From the NCBI GenBank assembly GCA_016192425.1, contig JACPUE010000059.1:1-64000 (forward strand): a DNA stretch of 64,000 nucleotides. Direction: 5' to 3'. The stretch comes from Burkholderiales bacterium (GTDB lineage: Bacteria; Pseudomonadota; Gammaproteobacteria; Burkholderiales; Burkholderiaceae_C). A program made the position numbers and the translations under genes. The notes under the pieces were generated by a model. That model was given only the letters and a program-made list of their open reading frames with translations. It was not told the origin of the DNA and did not search any database. Below, piece after piece: positions 9,347 to 17,615 of the stretch; the stretch's first letter is position 1, and every line of letters starts with the position of its first letter.

Positions 9347-10594
9347 ATGAGAAAGTTCTACGACGCCCTGGAAACCCGCTCCAGCGCCGAACGCGAAGCC
9401 GCCCACATGGCCGCCTTGCCCCAGCAAGTGGCCCATGCGCAAAAGGCCAGCAGCGCGTTTGCCGGCATTCTGGCCGGTGTGGACGCCGCAGCCGTCACCA
9501 GCCGCGCGGCCCTGGCCCGCCTGCCCGTCACGCGCAAGCACGAGCTGCTGGAGCGCCAGCAAGCCCAGCGCGCGAGCAGCCCCTTCGGCGGGTTCTCTGC
9601 GGTGGGCTTTGGCAGCGCCATGCCGCGCGTTTTTGCCAGCCCCGGCCCGCTGTACGAGCCCGAAGGCGCGCAGCGCGACTACTGGCGCATGGCGCGCGCC
9701 ATCTACGCGGCAGGCTTTCGGCCCGGCGAACTGATCCACAACTGCTTTTCCTACCACTTCGTGCCTGCGGGCTCGATGATGGAAAGCGGCGCGCACGCGC
9801 TGGGCTGCACGGTGTTTCCGGGCGGTACGGGCCAGACCGAGCAGCAGGTGCAGGCCATTGCCGACCTGCGGCCCGCAGGCTACATCGGTACGCCGAGCTT
9901 CCTCAAGATCATCGTGGAAAAGGCCGCCGAGATGGGCGTGCCCTTGCCCAGCCTGCGCAAGGCCATGCTCTCGGCCGAGGCCTTCCCGCCCTCGCTGCGC
10001 GACTGGCTGATCGAACGCGGCATCACCGGCTACCAGTGCTACGGCACGGCCGACCTGGGCCTGATCGCCTACGAAACCCAGGCGCGCGAAGGCCTGGTGC
10101 TGGACGAAGGCGTGATCGTGGAGATCGTGCGCCCCGGCACCGGCGACCCCGTGCCCGAAGGCGAGGTGGGCGAGCTGGTGGTCACCACGCTCAACCCCGT
10201 CTACCCGCTGATCCGCTTTGGCACCGGCGACCTCTCGGCGGTACTGCCCGGCACCTGCCCCACGGGCCGCACCAACACCCGCATCAAGGGCTGGATGGGC
10301 CGTGCCGACCAGACCACCAAGGTGCGCGGCATGTTCGTGCACCCCGGCCAGGTGGACGCCATTGCCAAGCGCTTTCCGCAGGTGCAGCGCGCGCGCCTGG
10401 TCGTCAGCGGCGAGATGGCCAACGACCAGATGGTGCTGCAGGTCGAGACCACCGAAACCTCCGGCGGCCTGGCCGTGCAACTGCAGGACGCCGTGCGCGA
10501 AGTGACCAAGCTGCGCAGCGAAGTGCAGATGCTGCCCCCCGGGGGCCTGCCCAACGATGGCAAGGTGATCGAGGACGCTAGGAGTTATAGGTAG
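9347..10594 (+). CDS. Phenylacetate-CoA ligase family protein (PaaK-like)
   Basis: A 415-residue adenylate-forming ligase of the PaaK subgroup, which activates aromatic acids to CoA thioesters. It shows the PaaK-type segments SAEAFPP, GYQCYGTADLGLIAYE and YPLIRFGTGDLSAVLPG, and a C-terminal subdomain GWMGRADQTTKVRGMFVHP. ATG 9347 has AGGAG at 9334-9338; an upstream in-frame ATG at 9290 lies inside the repeat and is rejected. It ends the transporter cluster. Two ligases of different ANL branches with one importer suggest either two related acids or an uptake system for a family of aromatic or fatty acids. Confidence 0.9.
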   Translation: MRKFYDALETRSSAEREAAHMAALPQQVAHAQKASSAFAGILAGVDAAAVTSRAALARLPVTRKHELLERQQAQRASSPFGGFSAVGFGSAMPRVFASPGPLYEPEGAQRDYWRMARAIYAAGFRPGELIHNCFSYHFVPAGSMMESGAHALGCTVFPGGTGQTEQQVQAIADLRPAGYIGTPSFLKIIVEKAAEMGVPLPSLRKAMLSAEAFPPSLRDWLIERGITGYQCYGTADLGLIAYETQAREGLVLDEGVIVEIVRPGTGDPVPEGEVGELVVTTLNPVYPLIRFGTGDLSAVLPGTCPTGRTNTRIKGWMGRADQTTKVRGMFVHPGQVDAIAKRFPQVQRARLVVSGEMANDQMVLQVETTETSGGLAVQLQDAVREVTKLRSEVQMLPPGGLPNDGKVIEDARSYR

Positions 10595-10604
10595 CACCCC
10601 CCTG

Positions 10605-10621
10605 AGGCGCCTTTGGCGCCT
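10605..10621. terminator. Hairpin after the ligase gene
   Basis: AGGCGCC-TTT-GGCGCCT is a 7-bp perfect stem about ten bases after the ligase stop. The preceding CCCCCTGAGGCGC resembles the CCCCCTAAGGCGC at 8328-8340, so it is likely a recurrent terminator-type element. No T-run follows. The rest of the gap (to 10808) shows only GC-rich inverted segments and repeat copy B. Confidence 0.4.
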
Positions 10622-10765
10622 GGCCTGGGATGTGCCCATTTTTGGCACCAGTGACCTGCCCCTGAGACGCCCCTGGCGCGGGAGCCTTGGGCTGGGGCTC
10701 GCCAGTTTTCGTCGGCGCGGGGGAGACACCTTGGCGCCGTGCTACGCCTGCTATGCCACCGCTGA

Positions 10766-10797
10766 TTGCTATGTTTTTAATAGCAACTAGGGCCGTT
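10766..10797. repeat. Dispersed ATAGC-core repeat, copy B (short)
   Basis: TTGCTAT-GTTTTTA-ATAGCAA forms a 7-bp stem with a seven-base loop, followed by CTAGGGCC. Only the first half of the repeat seen in the other copies is present. It lies between the converging ligase gene and DUF1840 gene, so it could act as a shared transcript end. Confidence 0.5.
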
Positions 10798-10808
10798 TTT
10801 GCTTGAAA

Positions 10809-11123
10809 TCACCAGGTCACATCACGCCCGGCTGCGGCGCTGCGGCGCAGCATGTCGAGCAGGGGGGCGGCGCGCTGGCGCAGGTGTACGGGCTCGGGGC
10901 GGTGGTCGATGCCGTCGCCCTCGTGCTCTTGTGCGGCCTGGGCCAGGGCGCGGTCTTCGGCAGCGATGGCGGCCTCGATGGCGGCGATGGCGGCCGGGAT
11001 TTGCGCCGCCGTGACGATGCCGCTGGCCCCCGGCTCCTTGCCCATGATGTGCACGAGCTGGCGCCCGTTGGGCTCCAGCATGATCACGTCGGCCGTGGCC
11101 CGGGATTTGAATTTGTAGAGCAT
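10809..11123 (-). CDS. DUF1840 domain-containing protein
   Basis: A 104-residue cytoplasmic protein starting MLYKFKSRATADVIML, the typical opening of the DUF1840 family, which is widespread in betaproteobacteria and has no assigned function. An ATG at 11123 is chosen over the longer open frame (to 11195) because the family begins at MLYKF and the extra residues are low-complexity. An alanine-rich helix follows in the middle. It starts 11 bases after the EamA transporter gene ends, so the two may be co-transcribed. Confidence 0.85.
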   Translation of the reverse strand: MLYKFKSRATADVIMLEPNGRQLVHIMGKEPGASGIVTAAQIPAAIAAIEAAIAAEDRALAQAAQEHEGDGIDHRPEPVHLRQRAAPLLDMLRRSAAAGRDVTW

Positions 11124-11133
11124 GGCTGGCTTG

Positions 11134-12111
11134 CTACTGTGTGGTGTCGGGTGCAAGCATACGCCGCGCCCCGCCCCTCCCCGGCATGCGCGCACGCAGG
11201 CTTTGCATCCACTTCAGCAGTTGCGGGCCGTAGAGCAGCAAGCCCAGCGCCGCGCCAATCAGGGGCAGGGCCGCGTACACCCAGCCCGTGAGCCGCTCGC
11301 CCCCCAGGGCCACGCCCACCAGCAGCGCCACGGCCGGGTTGACGAAGGAATAGCTCCCCGCCAGTGCGGCCGAGGTGTTTTGCAGCAGCCACAGGTAGGC
11401 GTTGAGCGCCACCAGCGTGCCCAGGCCCAGCAGGTACACCCAGGCCAGCCAGGAGCGCGCGCTCACATCGGCCAGCGCGCCCACAGGCTCCACCATCAGC
11501 GCCACCACCATGCCCATGGCCCCGCCGGTGAGCCACTGCGCGCCCGAGGCCATGGCCGGTGCGGGCAGCGAGAGCTTGCGCGAGGCGTAAGAGCCTATGC
11601 TCCAGCACAGCGGCGCGCCAAAGGCCAGCAACGCGCCCAGGCCCGATGCGGAAAAGTCGCCCTCCAGCGCCAGCAGCAAGGCCCCGGCCACGCCCAGGGC
11701 CAGGCCCACCCAGCTGGTGGCGGGCACGCGCTCGCCGCCCCAGCGCGTCCACAGCGCCAGCCACATGGGCATGGTGGTGACCACCGTGGCCATCAGGCCC
11801 GAGCCAATGCCCATCTTCTGCGCAAAGCCAATGCAGTTCATGGCCAGGAACACCATCAGCCCGCCGACCAGCGCGCTGTGGCGCCACTGCGCCGCCGTGG
11901 GCAGCGCCTGGCCTTGCACCAGGGCGACCAACAGCATGACCACCCCTGCGCACAGGAACCGGCTGGCGTTCATGAGCAGCGGCGGCATGGTCTGCAGCGC
12001 AATGCCCAGCGCGTAGTAGGTGGTGCCCCAGACCACATAGACCAGCAGCAAGGCCACGGCAACCGCCCAAGCCCGCGAGGGTTCTGCTTGCGCCTTGAAA
12101 AATGTCGGCAT
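11134..12111 (-). CDS. EamA/DMT-superfamily transporter
   Basis: A 325-residue inner-membrane protein with about ten hydrophobic segments in two EamA repeats (VVWGTTYYALGIALQTMPPL in the first, YASRKLSLPAPAM near the middle). The family exports amino acids, nucleosides or other small metabolites; the substrate cannot be told. ATG 12111 has an AGGTGAAGG stretch upstream; a GTG three codons earlier is possible. It is divergent from an Lrp/AsnC regulator 70 bases away, a common arrangement for amino-acid exporters controlled by that regulator. Confidence 0.9.
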   Translation of the reverse strand: MPTFFKAQAEPSRAWAVAVALLLVYVVWGTTYYALGIALQTMPPLLMNASRFLCAGVVMLLVALVQGQALPTAAQWRHSALVGGLMVFLAMNCIGFAQKMGIGSGLMATVVTTMPMWLALWTRWGGERVPATSWVGLALGVAGALLLALEGDFSASGLGALLAFGAPLCWSIGSYASRKLSLPAPAMASGAQWLTGGAMGMVVALMVEPVGALADVSARSWLAWVYLLGLGTLVALNAYLWLLQNTSAALAGSYSFVNPAVALLVGVALGGERLTGWVYAALPLIGAALGLLLYGPQLLKWMQSLRARMPGRGGARRMLAPDTTQ

Positions 12112-12125
12112 ATCCTTCACCTGAC

Positions 12126-12157
12126 CGGAAAATTGATGGAAACGACTCTGTTTTCCG
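12126..12157. promoter_or_regulatory. Inverted repeat in the EamA-Lrp divergent promoter region
   Basis: CGGAAAA (12126-12132) and TTTTCCG (12151-12157) form a 7-bp inverted repeat with an 18-base AT-rich spacer between the two divergent starts. Lrp/AsnC proteins bind such AT-rich symmetric sites. Assignment to the adjacent regulator is inference. Confidence 0.35.
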
Positions 12158-12181
12158 AATTTTTACCGATTCAAGAGCGCT

Positions 12182-12673
12182 ATGCAAGCAAATATTCAGA
12201 TAGACGACATGGACGCCAGAATTATTTCGGCCCTGGGGGCTGATGGCCGTCGATCGTACGCAGAGGTGGGCGCCGAAGTCGGCCTCTCGACCGCAGCCGT
12301 GCACGAGCGCGTCAAGAAAATGCTGGAGCGCGGCGTGATCCGGCGCTTCTCCATCAGCGTGGACCCCGAGCGCGTGGGCCTGAACTTCACGGCGTTTGTC
12401 GCCATCCGCAACGACGGCGGCATCCACTGCCGCGACGTGGCGCCGCGCCTGCGCGCCATGCCGCAGGTGGAGGAGTTGCACAGCGTGGCGGGCGAGTACG
12501 ACTTTCTGGCCAAGGTGCGCACCACGCACGCACGCGCGCTCGAAGAGGTGATCTACCAGATCAAGGCCATCGAGGGCGTGGCCCGCACCACCAGCACCGT
12601 GGTGCTGAACACCGAATTCGAAGACCGCCCGCTGGACCTGGGATGGATGGGAGCCGACAAGGCGGGCGGCTGA
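12182..12673 (+). CDS. Lrp/AsnC family transcriptional regulator
   Basis: A 163-residue feast/famine regulator. Residues about 8-60 carry the AsnC-type helix-turn-helix (DARIISALGADGRRSYAEVG then STAAVHERVKKML), and residues about 70-150 the RAM ligand-sensing domain. The ending is a short Gly-rich tail. It is divergent from the EamA exporter and probably regulates it in response to an amino acid or related ligand. Confidence 0.94.
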   Translation: MQANIQIDDMDARIISALGADGRRSYAEVGAEVGLSTAAVHERVKKMLERGVIRRFSISVDPERVGLNFTAFVAIRNDGGIHCRDVAPRLRAMPQVEELHSVAGEYDFLAKVRTTHARALEEVIYQIKAIEGVARTTSTVVLNTEFEDRPLDLGWMGADKAGG

Positions 12674-12711
12674 CGCGGCACCCGTTGGGTGCGGGGAAGG
12701 GGCGCCTGCCG

Positions 12712-13875
12712 TCAAGGCGCGGCCGCCAGCGCGGTGCAATCGTCCTGCGCTTCGTCGTATTCCAACTGCGTGGCCACCCACTGCCGCGTGCCGTTGCCGT
12801 AACGCTGGCCGATGGCGTGCAGAGTAGCGCGCAGCGCGCAGGCGGGCGGCCCGCCGGGCACCGCTGCGGGCACGGCTGCGGCCTGCGGGGGCGCCACGCG
12901 CAACACCAGCCCGCTGCGCAGCCGCACCGCCTGGGCCGGGGCCAGCGGGTTCACCGCCACGGCCTGGGAGCGGTAGGTGCGCGACCACGCATCCGCCGCC
13001 AAGGCCAGGGCCACGTCGTCCGCGCCGTCGGCCACGGGCAGCTCGATGCGTTCGTGTCGCCAGAAGAGCGCCGTGTTGGCGGCCAGGGTCCATACCTGCG
13101 CCAGCCCCAGCCCGAACCGGTCGCTGCGGTGCGCGGCATGCCAGGTCGCCAGGCCCAGTTCTTCGGCCACGGCGCGGGCGCGGGCGGCGCCCGCCAGCGC
13201 CTCCACCAGCGCCAGCGACACCGGCAGCGAGGCCGAAACACCGGTGGTGGTCACCACGGGCCCGTCGGCCAGGTAGCGCTGCCCCGGCATATACACCGCC
13301 CCCGCATGGCGGCGCAGCAGGGTGCTGCGGTCGTACCAATGGCCGGTGAAGCGCCGCCCCTCCAGCAGGCCTGCCTGCCCCACGACGCGGGCGCCTGAAC
13401 ACACGGCCACCACCACCGCGCCCTGGGCCGCCTGGCGCTGCAGCCAGGCCCGCACGGCCGGGTCGTCGTCACGGTACATGGCGGGCACCACCACGATGTC
13501 CGCCCCGGCAGGATAGGCCGCGTCGAACGACGCGAAGTCGCGCACGCCCTCGACCTCCAGCGCCGGCATCAGCACCACCGGGCCGGGCTGGGGCGCCACG
13601 GCTTCCACCACCCCCACCTGGGCCTGGCGCAGCACGGCATGCGGCACAAGGAAATCGGTGGTCTCGGTGCCCTCGTTCAGGGCCAGCACGGCAATCACCG
13701 GGCGTGCGCCGGTCGCGCCTGGGGGCGGTGCCGTGCGCAGGGGCAGCGCCAGCGGGTGCGCGGCGGCTGCGGTCGCCGCCATCCCGCCCGCAGCAGCCTC
13801 CAGGCCCGCCAGCGCGCACCAGGCCAGCGGCGCCATCCACCACCCTCGTCCCATCCAACGCCACAATACCGCCAC
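12712..13875 (-). CDS. DJ-1/PfpI family protein, exported, lacking the AraC domain
   Basis: A 387-residue protein. The first 40 residues form a hydrophobic, signal-like or anchor segment (WWMAPLAWCALAG). A class I glutamine-amidotransferase-like DJ-1/PfpI domain follows, with the nucleophile elbow VVAVCSGARVVGQAGLL. The remainder (about residues 240-387) has no AraC-type helix-turn-helix, unlike GlxA regulators. The gene is divergent from a complete GlxA-type regulator 48 bases away. A periplasmic or membrane-tethered sensor or hydrolase role is possible; nothing in the sequence gives the substrate. Confidence 0.8.
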   Translation of the reverse strand: MAVLWRWMGRGWWMAPLAWCALAGLEAAAGGMAATAAAAHPLALPLRTAPPPGATGARPVIAVLALNEGTETTDFLVPHAVLRQAQVGVVEAVAPQPGPVVLMPALEVEGVRDFASFDAAYPAGADIVVVPAMYRDDDPAVRAWLQRQAAQGAVVVAVCSGARVVGQAGLLEGRRFTGHWYDRSTLLRRHAGAVYMPGQRYLADGPVVTTTGVSASLPVSLALVEALAGAARARAVAEELGLATWHAAHRSDRFGLGLAQVWTLAANTALFWRHERIELPVADGADDVALALAADAWSRTYRSQAVAVNPLAPAQAVRLRSGLVLRVAPPQAAAVPAAVPGGPPACALRATLHAIGQRYGNGTRQWVATQLEYDEAQDDCTALAAAP

Positions 13876-13923
13876 GTTTCGCCCCCCGCTGTTGCCGTTG
13901 CCAGAAGCTTAGGTTCCACCGCC

Positions 13924-14946
13924 ATGCCACGCCAGGCCAAATCCGCCGCACATCCTGCCAATTTCCCCACCTGTTCATCGCCGTTGCCAGGCGCAGTGCG
14001 CGAGGTGGTGCTGCTGGCCTTTGAAGGGGTGGAGGCCATCGACGTGGCGTCGCCCGCCAGCGCGTTCAGCAAGGCATCGCTGCTCGTGCCCGGCGCCTAC
14101 CGCGTGCGCATCGCATCGCCGCGCGGGGGCACCGTGGCCACCAGCGCCGGGTTCGCCCTGGCCGACACGCTGCCCCTGCACGCAGTCCATGGCCCCATCG
14201 ACACCCTGGTGGTGGCGGGCGGCGAGGAAGACGCGCTGCGCCGCGCCATCTTCGACGACGGCGCGGGCCGCTGGCTGGCCGAAGCCGCGCCGCACGCACG
14301 GCGCGTGGCCAGCGTGTGCACCGGGGCCTTCGTGCTGGCCGCCGCCGGGCTGCTGGAGCAGCGCGAGGCCACCACGCATGCCAACGCCTGCGAGCTGCTG
14401 GCCCAGCTGTGCCCCGGCACCCGCGTGCTGCGCGACCGCATCTATGTGCGCGATGGCGCGCTGTGGACCTCCGCGGGCGTGACCACAGGGCTGGACCTGG
14501 CCCTGGCGCTCATCGAGGACGACCTGGGCCGCGCCACGGCCATGCAGATTGCGCGCGACCTCGCGCTCTTCCTGCTGCGCCCCGGCAGCGCGCCGCAGCA
14601 CAGCCCGGCGCTGCAGGCCCAGGCCGATGCCTCGGCCCGCATGCGCGAGCTGATGGCCTGGGCGCAGGGACACCTGACGCACGACCTGTCGGTGGAAGCA
14701 CTGGCGCAGCGGGCCCACATGAGCCCGCGCAACTTCGCGCGCGCCTTTGCCGCGCAGGCCCATTGCACCCCCGCGCGCTTCGTGGCGCAGGCGCGTGCGC
14801 AACAGGCCGCCACCCTGCTGCGCCAGACCGACTGGCCGCAGGACAAGGTGGCGCAGCGCAGCGGCTTCGGCTCGGTGGACGCCATGGCCCGCGCGGTACG
14901 CCAGCACCTGGGGCAGGGCCTGGCGCAGCTGCGTGAAGCGCGTTGA
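13924..14946 (+). CDS. GlxA family AraC-type transcriptional regulator
   Basis: A 340-residue protein with an N-terminal DJ-1/PfpI domain (elbow VASVCTGAFVLAAAGLL) and a C-terminal AraC helix-turn-helix pair (LSVEALAQRAHMSPRNFARA and a second helix pair ending FGSVDAMARAVRQHL). GlxA-type proteins are cytoplasmic activators. ATG 13924 fits the domain boundary; the frame is open further upstream, but into the divergent gene. Its N-terminal domain resembles the neighbouring exported DJ-1 protein, so the two may derive from one ancestor or act on the same signal. Confidence 0.9.
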   Translation: MPRQAKSAAHPANFPTCSSPLPGAVREVVLLAFEGVEAIDVASPASAFSKASLLVPGAYRVRIASPRGGTVATSAGFALADTLPLHAVHGPIDTLVVAGGEEDALRRAIFDDGAGRWLAEAAPHARRVASVCTGAFVLAAAGLLEQREATTHANACELLAQLCPGTRVLRDRIYVRDGALWTSAGVTTGLDLALALIEDDLGRATAMQIARDLALFLLRPGSAPQHSPALQAQADASARMRELMAWAQGHLTHDLSVEALAQRAHMSPRNFARAFAAQAHCTPARFVAQARAQQAATLLRQTDWPQDKVAQRSGFGSVDAMARAVRQHLGQGLAQLREAR

Positions 14947-15019
14947 GGCGTCTGCCACTACCATGCAGGCTTTCCAGCGCAGGCGCTGGAGCACCTTCAC
15001 GATTCACCGGCCACCGCCC

Positions 15020-15385
15020 ATGTCCCGCATCACGATCTACCACAACCCCCGCTGCGGCACCTCGCGCAACACCCTGGCGCTGCTGCGCGAACGCGGCATT
15101 GAGCCCGAAGTCGTCGAATACCTGCGCAGCCCTCCCGACCGCCAGACCCTGCTGGCGCTGATCGCGGCCACTGGGCGGCCCGCCATCGACCTCGTGCGGA
15201 GCAAGGAGCCGCTGTTCGCCGAGCTGGGCCTGGATGCACCGGGCGTGAGCGATGCGCAGCTCGTCGATGCCATGCTGCAGCATCCCATCCTCATCAACCG
15301 CCCCATCGTGGCCACGCCGCTGGGCGCGCGCCTGTGCCGGCCTGCCGAGCAGGTGCTGGAGATCCTGCCCACGCAGGACGCTTGA
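15020..15385 (+). CDS. arsC: Arsenate reductase (glutaredoxin), ArsC family
   Basis: A 121-residue thioredoxin-fold reductase. HNPRCGTSRNTLALL carries the catalytic cysteine near residue 12, and NRPIVATPLGARLCRPAEQV near 94 carries the arginines that bind arsenate in the glutaredoxin-dependent ArsC family. ATG 15020 matches the family start; the longer frame to 14747 overlaps the GlxA gene. No arsR, arsB or acr3 lies nearby, so it may serve general thiol or arsenate detoxification outside an ars operon. Confidence 0.9.
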   Translation: MSRITIYHNPRCGTSRNTLALLRERGIEPEVVEYLRSPPDRQTLLALIAATGRPAIDLVRSKEPLFAELGLDAPGVSDAQLVDAMLQHPILINRPIVATPLGARLCRPAEQVLEILPTQDA

Positions 15386-15410
15386 TGCGGCCGCAAACAC
15401 CCGCCAGCGC

Positions 15411-16553
15411 ATGAACCACCCCGCGCGGCACTGGGTGGTGGCGCGTCCGGGCCTGGCCCGGACGCTGGCCCTGCTCGCGTGCCTGGCGCTGGCAGGCTGC
15501 GCTTATACCGAGGGTGCGCTGGGCTACTACTGGCAGTCGGTGCAAGGGCATGCACGCCTGCTGCAGGCCGCACGGCCGCTGGACGAATGGATGGCACACG
15601 AGGGCACCCCCGCCCCCCTGCGCGCGCGCCTGCAACTGGCACAGCGCGCACGCCAGTTTGCCGTGCAAGAGCTGGGCCTGCCCGACAACGCCAGCTACCG
15701 CAGCTATGCCGACCTGGGCCGCAGCGCCGCGGTGTGGAACGTGGTGGCCGCGCCGCCCTACGCGCTGGAGCTGCACCGCTGGTGCTTCCCCATCACCGGC
15801 TGCATTGGCTACCGGGGCTACTTCCAGGAGGCCCACGCGCAGGCCGAGGGCGCACGCCTGGCCGCGCAGGGGCTGGAGGTGGACGTGTACGGCGTGCCCG
15901 CCTATTCCACGCTGGGCTACCTGGACTGGGCGGGCGGCGACCCGCTGCTCTCCACCTTCATCGGCTGGCCCGAGGGCGAGTTTGTGCGCCTGCTGTTCCA
16001 CGAGCTTGCGCACCAGGTGGTGTACGCCCAGGGCGACACGCTGTTCAACGAGTCCTTTGCCACCGCCGTGGAGCGCCTGGGCACCGCGCAGTGGCTGGCC
16101 ACCCAGGCCCGCCCCGAGGTGGGCCAGGCCTTTGCCGCCAGCGAGGAACGGCGCCAGTCCTTCCGCGCACTGACGCGCGCCACGCGCGCGCGGCTGGCCC
16201 AAATCTATGAGCAAAACAAGGCCCCAGCGCAAGACAGGCAAGCGCTAGATGCTATGAAATCAGAAGCAATGCAGGACTTCCGCACCCAATACGCTGCGCT
16301 GCGCGAACACTGGCTGGCCCAGGGCGCGCGGGTGGAAGGCTACGACCGCTGGGTGGCCCATGCCAACAACGCCAGCTTTGCCGCACAGGCCGCCTACGAC
16401 GCCTGGGTACCCGCCTTTGAGGCCTTGTTTGCGCAGCAGGACCGGCACTGGGGCGCGTTTTATGATGCAGTGCGCAGCCTGGCCGCCTTGCCGCAGGACG
16501 AGCGCCATGCGCGCCTGCAGGCCCTGCTGCCACCGCCCCACCAAGGAGACTGA
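15411..16553 (+). CDS. Predicted zinc aminopeptidase lipoprotein (Aminopep/DUF2265 family)
   Basis: A 380-residue protein with a lipoprotein signal (LALAGC, lipidated Cys30) and a HELAH zinc-protease motif at residues 197-201, placed in the family of putative secreted aminopeptidases. It should be tethered to the envelope facing the periplasm. Residues 273-286 are encoded by the dispersed ATAGC-core repeat in reverse, which interrupts an otherwise normal family alignment region without breaking the frame. ATG 15411 lies 25 bases after arsC. Confidence 0.85.
   Translation: MNHPARHWVVARPGLARTLALLACLALAGCAYTEGALGYYWQSVQGHARLLQAARPLDEWMAHEGTPAPLRARLQLAQRARQFAVQELGLPDNASYRSYADLGRSAAVWNVVAAPPYALELHRWCFPITGCIGYRGYFQEAHAQAEGARLAAQGLEVDVYGVPAYSTLGYLDWAGGDPLLSTFIGWPEGEFVRLLFHELAHQVVYAQGDTLFNESFATAVERLGTAQWLATQARPEVGQAFAASEERRQSFRALTRATRARLAQIYEQNKAPAQDRQALDAMKSEAMQDFRTQYAALREHWLAQGARVEGYDRWVAHANNASFAAQAAYDAWVPAFEALFAQQDRHWGAFYDAVRSLAALPQDERHARLQALLPPPHQGD
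16219..16269 (-). repeat. Dispersed ATAGC-core repeat, copy C, inside the aminopeptidase gene
   Basis: Read on the minus strand, TTGCTTCTGATTTCATAGC, then CTAGCGCTTG, then TTGCGCTGGGGCC follow the same block order as the intergenic copies. It lies wholly within the reading frame and encodes residues about 270-286, including QALDAMKSEA. No stop codon is introduced. Confidence 0.65.
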
Positions 16554-16555
16554 AC

Positions 16556-16894
16556 TTGTCCGAGATCCACATCCACCGCCACCACCACCTGGGCCTGGAG
16601 GAGGCCCGGAAAGTCGCCTTCCTGTGGGCGGAACATGCCGAGGAACGGTTCGACATGGAATGCGCCTACGAAGAGGGCGACGGCCTCGACACCGTGTACT
16701 TCCGCCGCGCCGGGGTCAAGGGCACGCTGCAGGTGCAGCACAACCAGTTCGAACTGCGGGCCGAGCTGGGCTTTCTGGTCAGCGCGTTCAAGGGCCGCAT
16801 CGAGCAGGAGATCACCGAACAGCTCGACACCCTGCTGCAGCCCGCAGCGCCGGGAAAGAAGCACAAGCACGCCGCCCACAAGAAGAAAGGCTGA
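16556..16894 (+). CDS. Polyhydroxyalkanoic acid system family protein
   Basis: A 112-residue protein of the PHA_gran_rgn family, implicated in polyhydroxyalkanoate granule systems. It has a His-rich start (HIHRHHH) and a Lys/His-rich tail (GKKHKHAAHKKKG). The start is TTG at 16556: AAGGAG at 16543-16548 stands seven bases upstream and no closer ATG exists. It follows the aminopeptidase stop by two bases, so the two are probably co-transcribed. No PHA synthase is in the window. Confidence 0.8.
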   Translation: MSEIHIHRHHHLGLEEARKVAFLWAEHAEERFDMECAYEEGDGLDTVYFRRAGVKGTLQVQHNQFELRAELGFLVSAFKGRIEQEITEQLDTLLQPAAPGKKHKHAAHKKKG

Positions 16895-16904
16895 GGCACC
16901 AATG

Positions 16905-16930
16905 GCAAGGCCCTCCGAAGAGGGCCTTGC
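16905..16930. terminator. Hairpin terminator between converging genes
   Basis: GCAAGGCCCT and AGGGCCTTGC form a 10-bp perfect stem with a six-base loop (CCGAAG), ten bases after the PHA-family gene stop and facing the small minus-strand gene. No T-run follows on either strand, so termination may be Rho-assisted. Confidence 0.6.
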
Positions 16931-16975
16931 AGTGCGCGCGGGCTGGGCGCCGCGCGGGCGGCGCCAGACGCAGGC

Positions 16976-17137
16976 TCACTTATGGCGCTTGCCAGCGTTC
17001 TTCTTGCTGCGCGTGTGCGAGCCGCGCTCCAGGCTCACGCGCTGGCCACGGCCGGGGGTGGGCAGCACAACGCCATTGGGCGTCTTGGGTTGGGGGGTGA
17101 ACTTGCGGTCGGCTTCGGTAACGATTTTGTTGCCCAT
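16976..17137 (-). CDS. Small basic conserved hypothetical protein (53 aa)
   Basis: An ATG at 17137 opens a 53-residue frame beginning MGNKIVTEADRKF and ending SKKNAGKRHK. It is proline-containing in the middle and strongly basic at the end, with no membrane segment or known domain. The codon use follows the GC-rich third-position pattern of the neighbours, and the frame ends next to the terminator at 16905, which supports a real gene. The basic tail suggests nucleic-acid or ribosome contact, but function is unknown. Confidence 0.6.
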   Translation of the reverse strand: MGNKIVTEADRKFTPQPKTPNGVVLPTPGRGQRVSLERGSHTRSKKNAGKRHK

Positions 17138-17223
17138 GGCGAGGTCTCTGTCGGTCAGGTTGAAAACCCCGTATTAGGCCACAGACGCCCGGCGGGCACT
17201 GGCGGGGTTGTTGGCAGGCGGCT

Positions 17224-17478
17224 TCAGCTCAGGGATTCGATCAGGTCGATGTACTGCTGCTTGGCAGCGTCCTGCGCCGTGCCCTGCAGGCTGTTCCAGG
17301 CGTCCCACTTGGCGCGGCCCACCATGTCGCTGAAGCCGGGCTTCTTCTCGGTGTTGTCGCCTGCGGTGCCCTGCTTGTACAGCGCGTAGATCTTGAGCAG
17401 CGTGGCGTTGTCGGGGCGCTCGCTAAGGTTCTTGGAGTTGGCCACGGCGGCTTCGAAGGCGGCGTTCAGGTCGGACAT
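17224..17478 (-). CDS. Acyl-CoA-binding protein
   Basis: An 84-residue four-helix acyl-CoA-binding protein. The family signature YALYKQGTAGDN followed by KPGFSDMVGRAKWDAW is intact, and the length is that of a stand-alone ACBP. It buffers acyl-CoA esters in the cytoplasm. The gene is divergent from a wax-ester synthase/diacylglycerol acyltransferase that uses the same acyl-CoA pool. Confidence 0.95.
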   Translation of the reverse strand: MSDLNAAFEAAVANSKNLSERPDNATLLKIYALYKQGTAGDNTEKKPGFSDMVGRAKWDAWNSLQGTAQDAAKQQYIDLIESLS

Positions 17479-17615
17479 GCGGTGTTCCTCGGGTTGGGGT
17501 GGGGTAAGAACGGGGATGCCTTCCCCGGCTGGCGTTGTATCTTACGGGCGAGAATCACCGTATTGCTTAGACGACTGCCTCCAATCCGCCAACCCAGCCA
17601 CTGCTGCCCTCGCCC

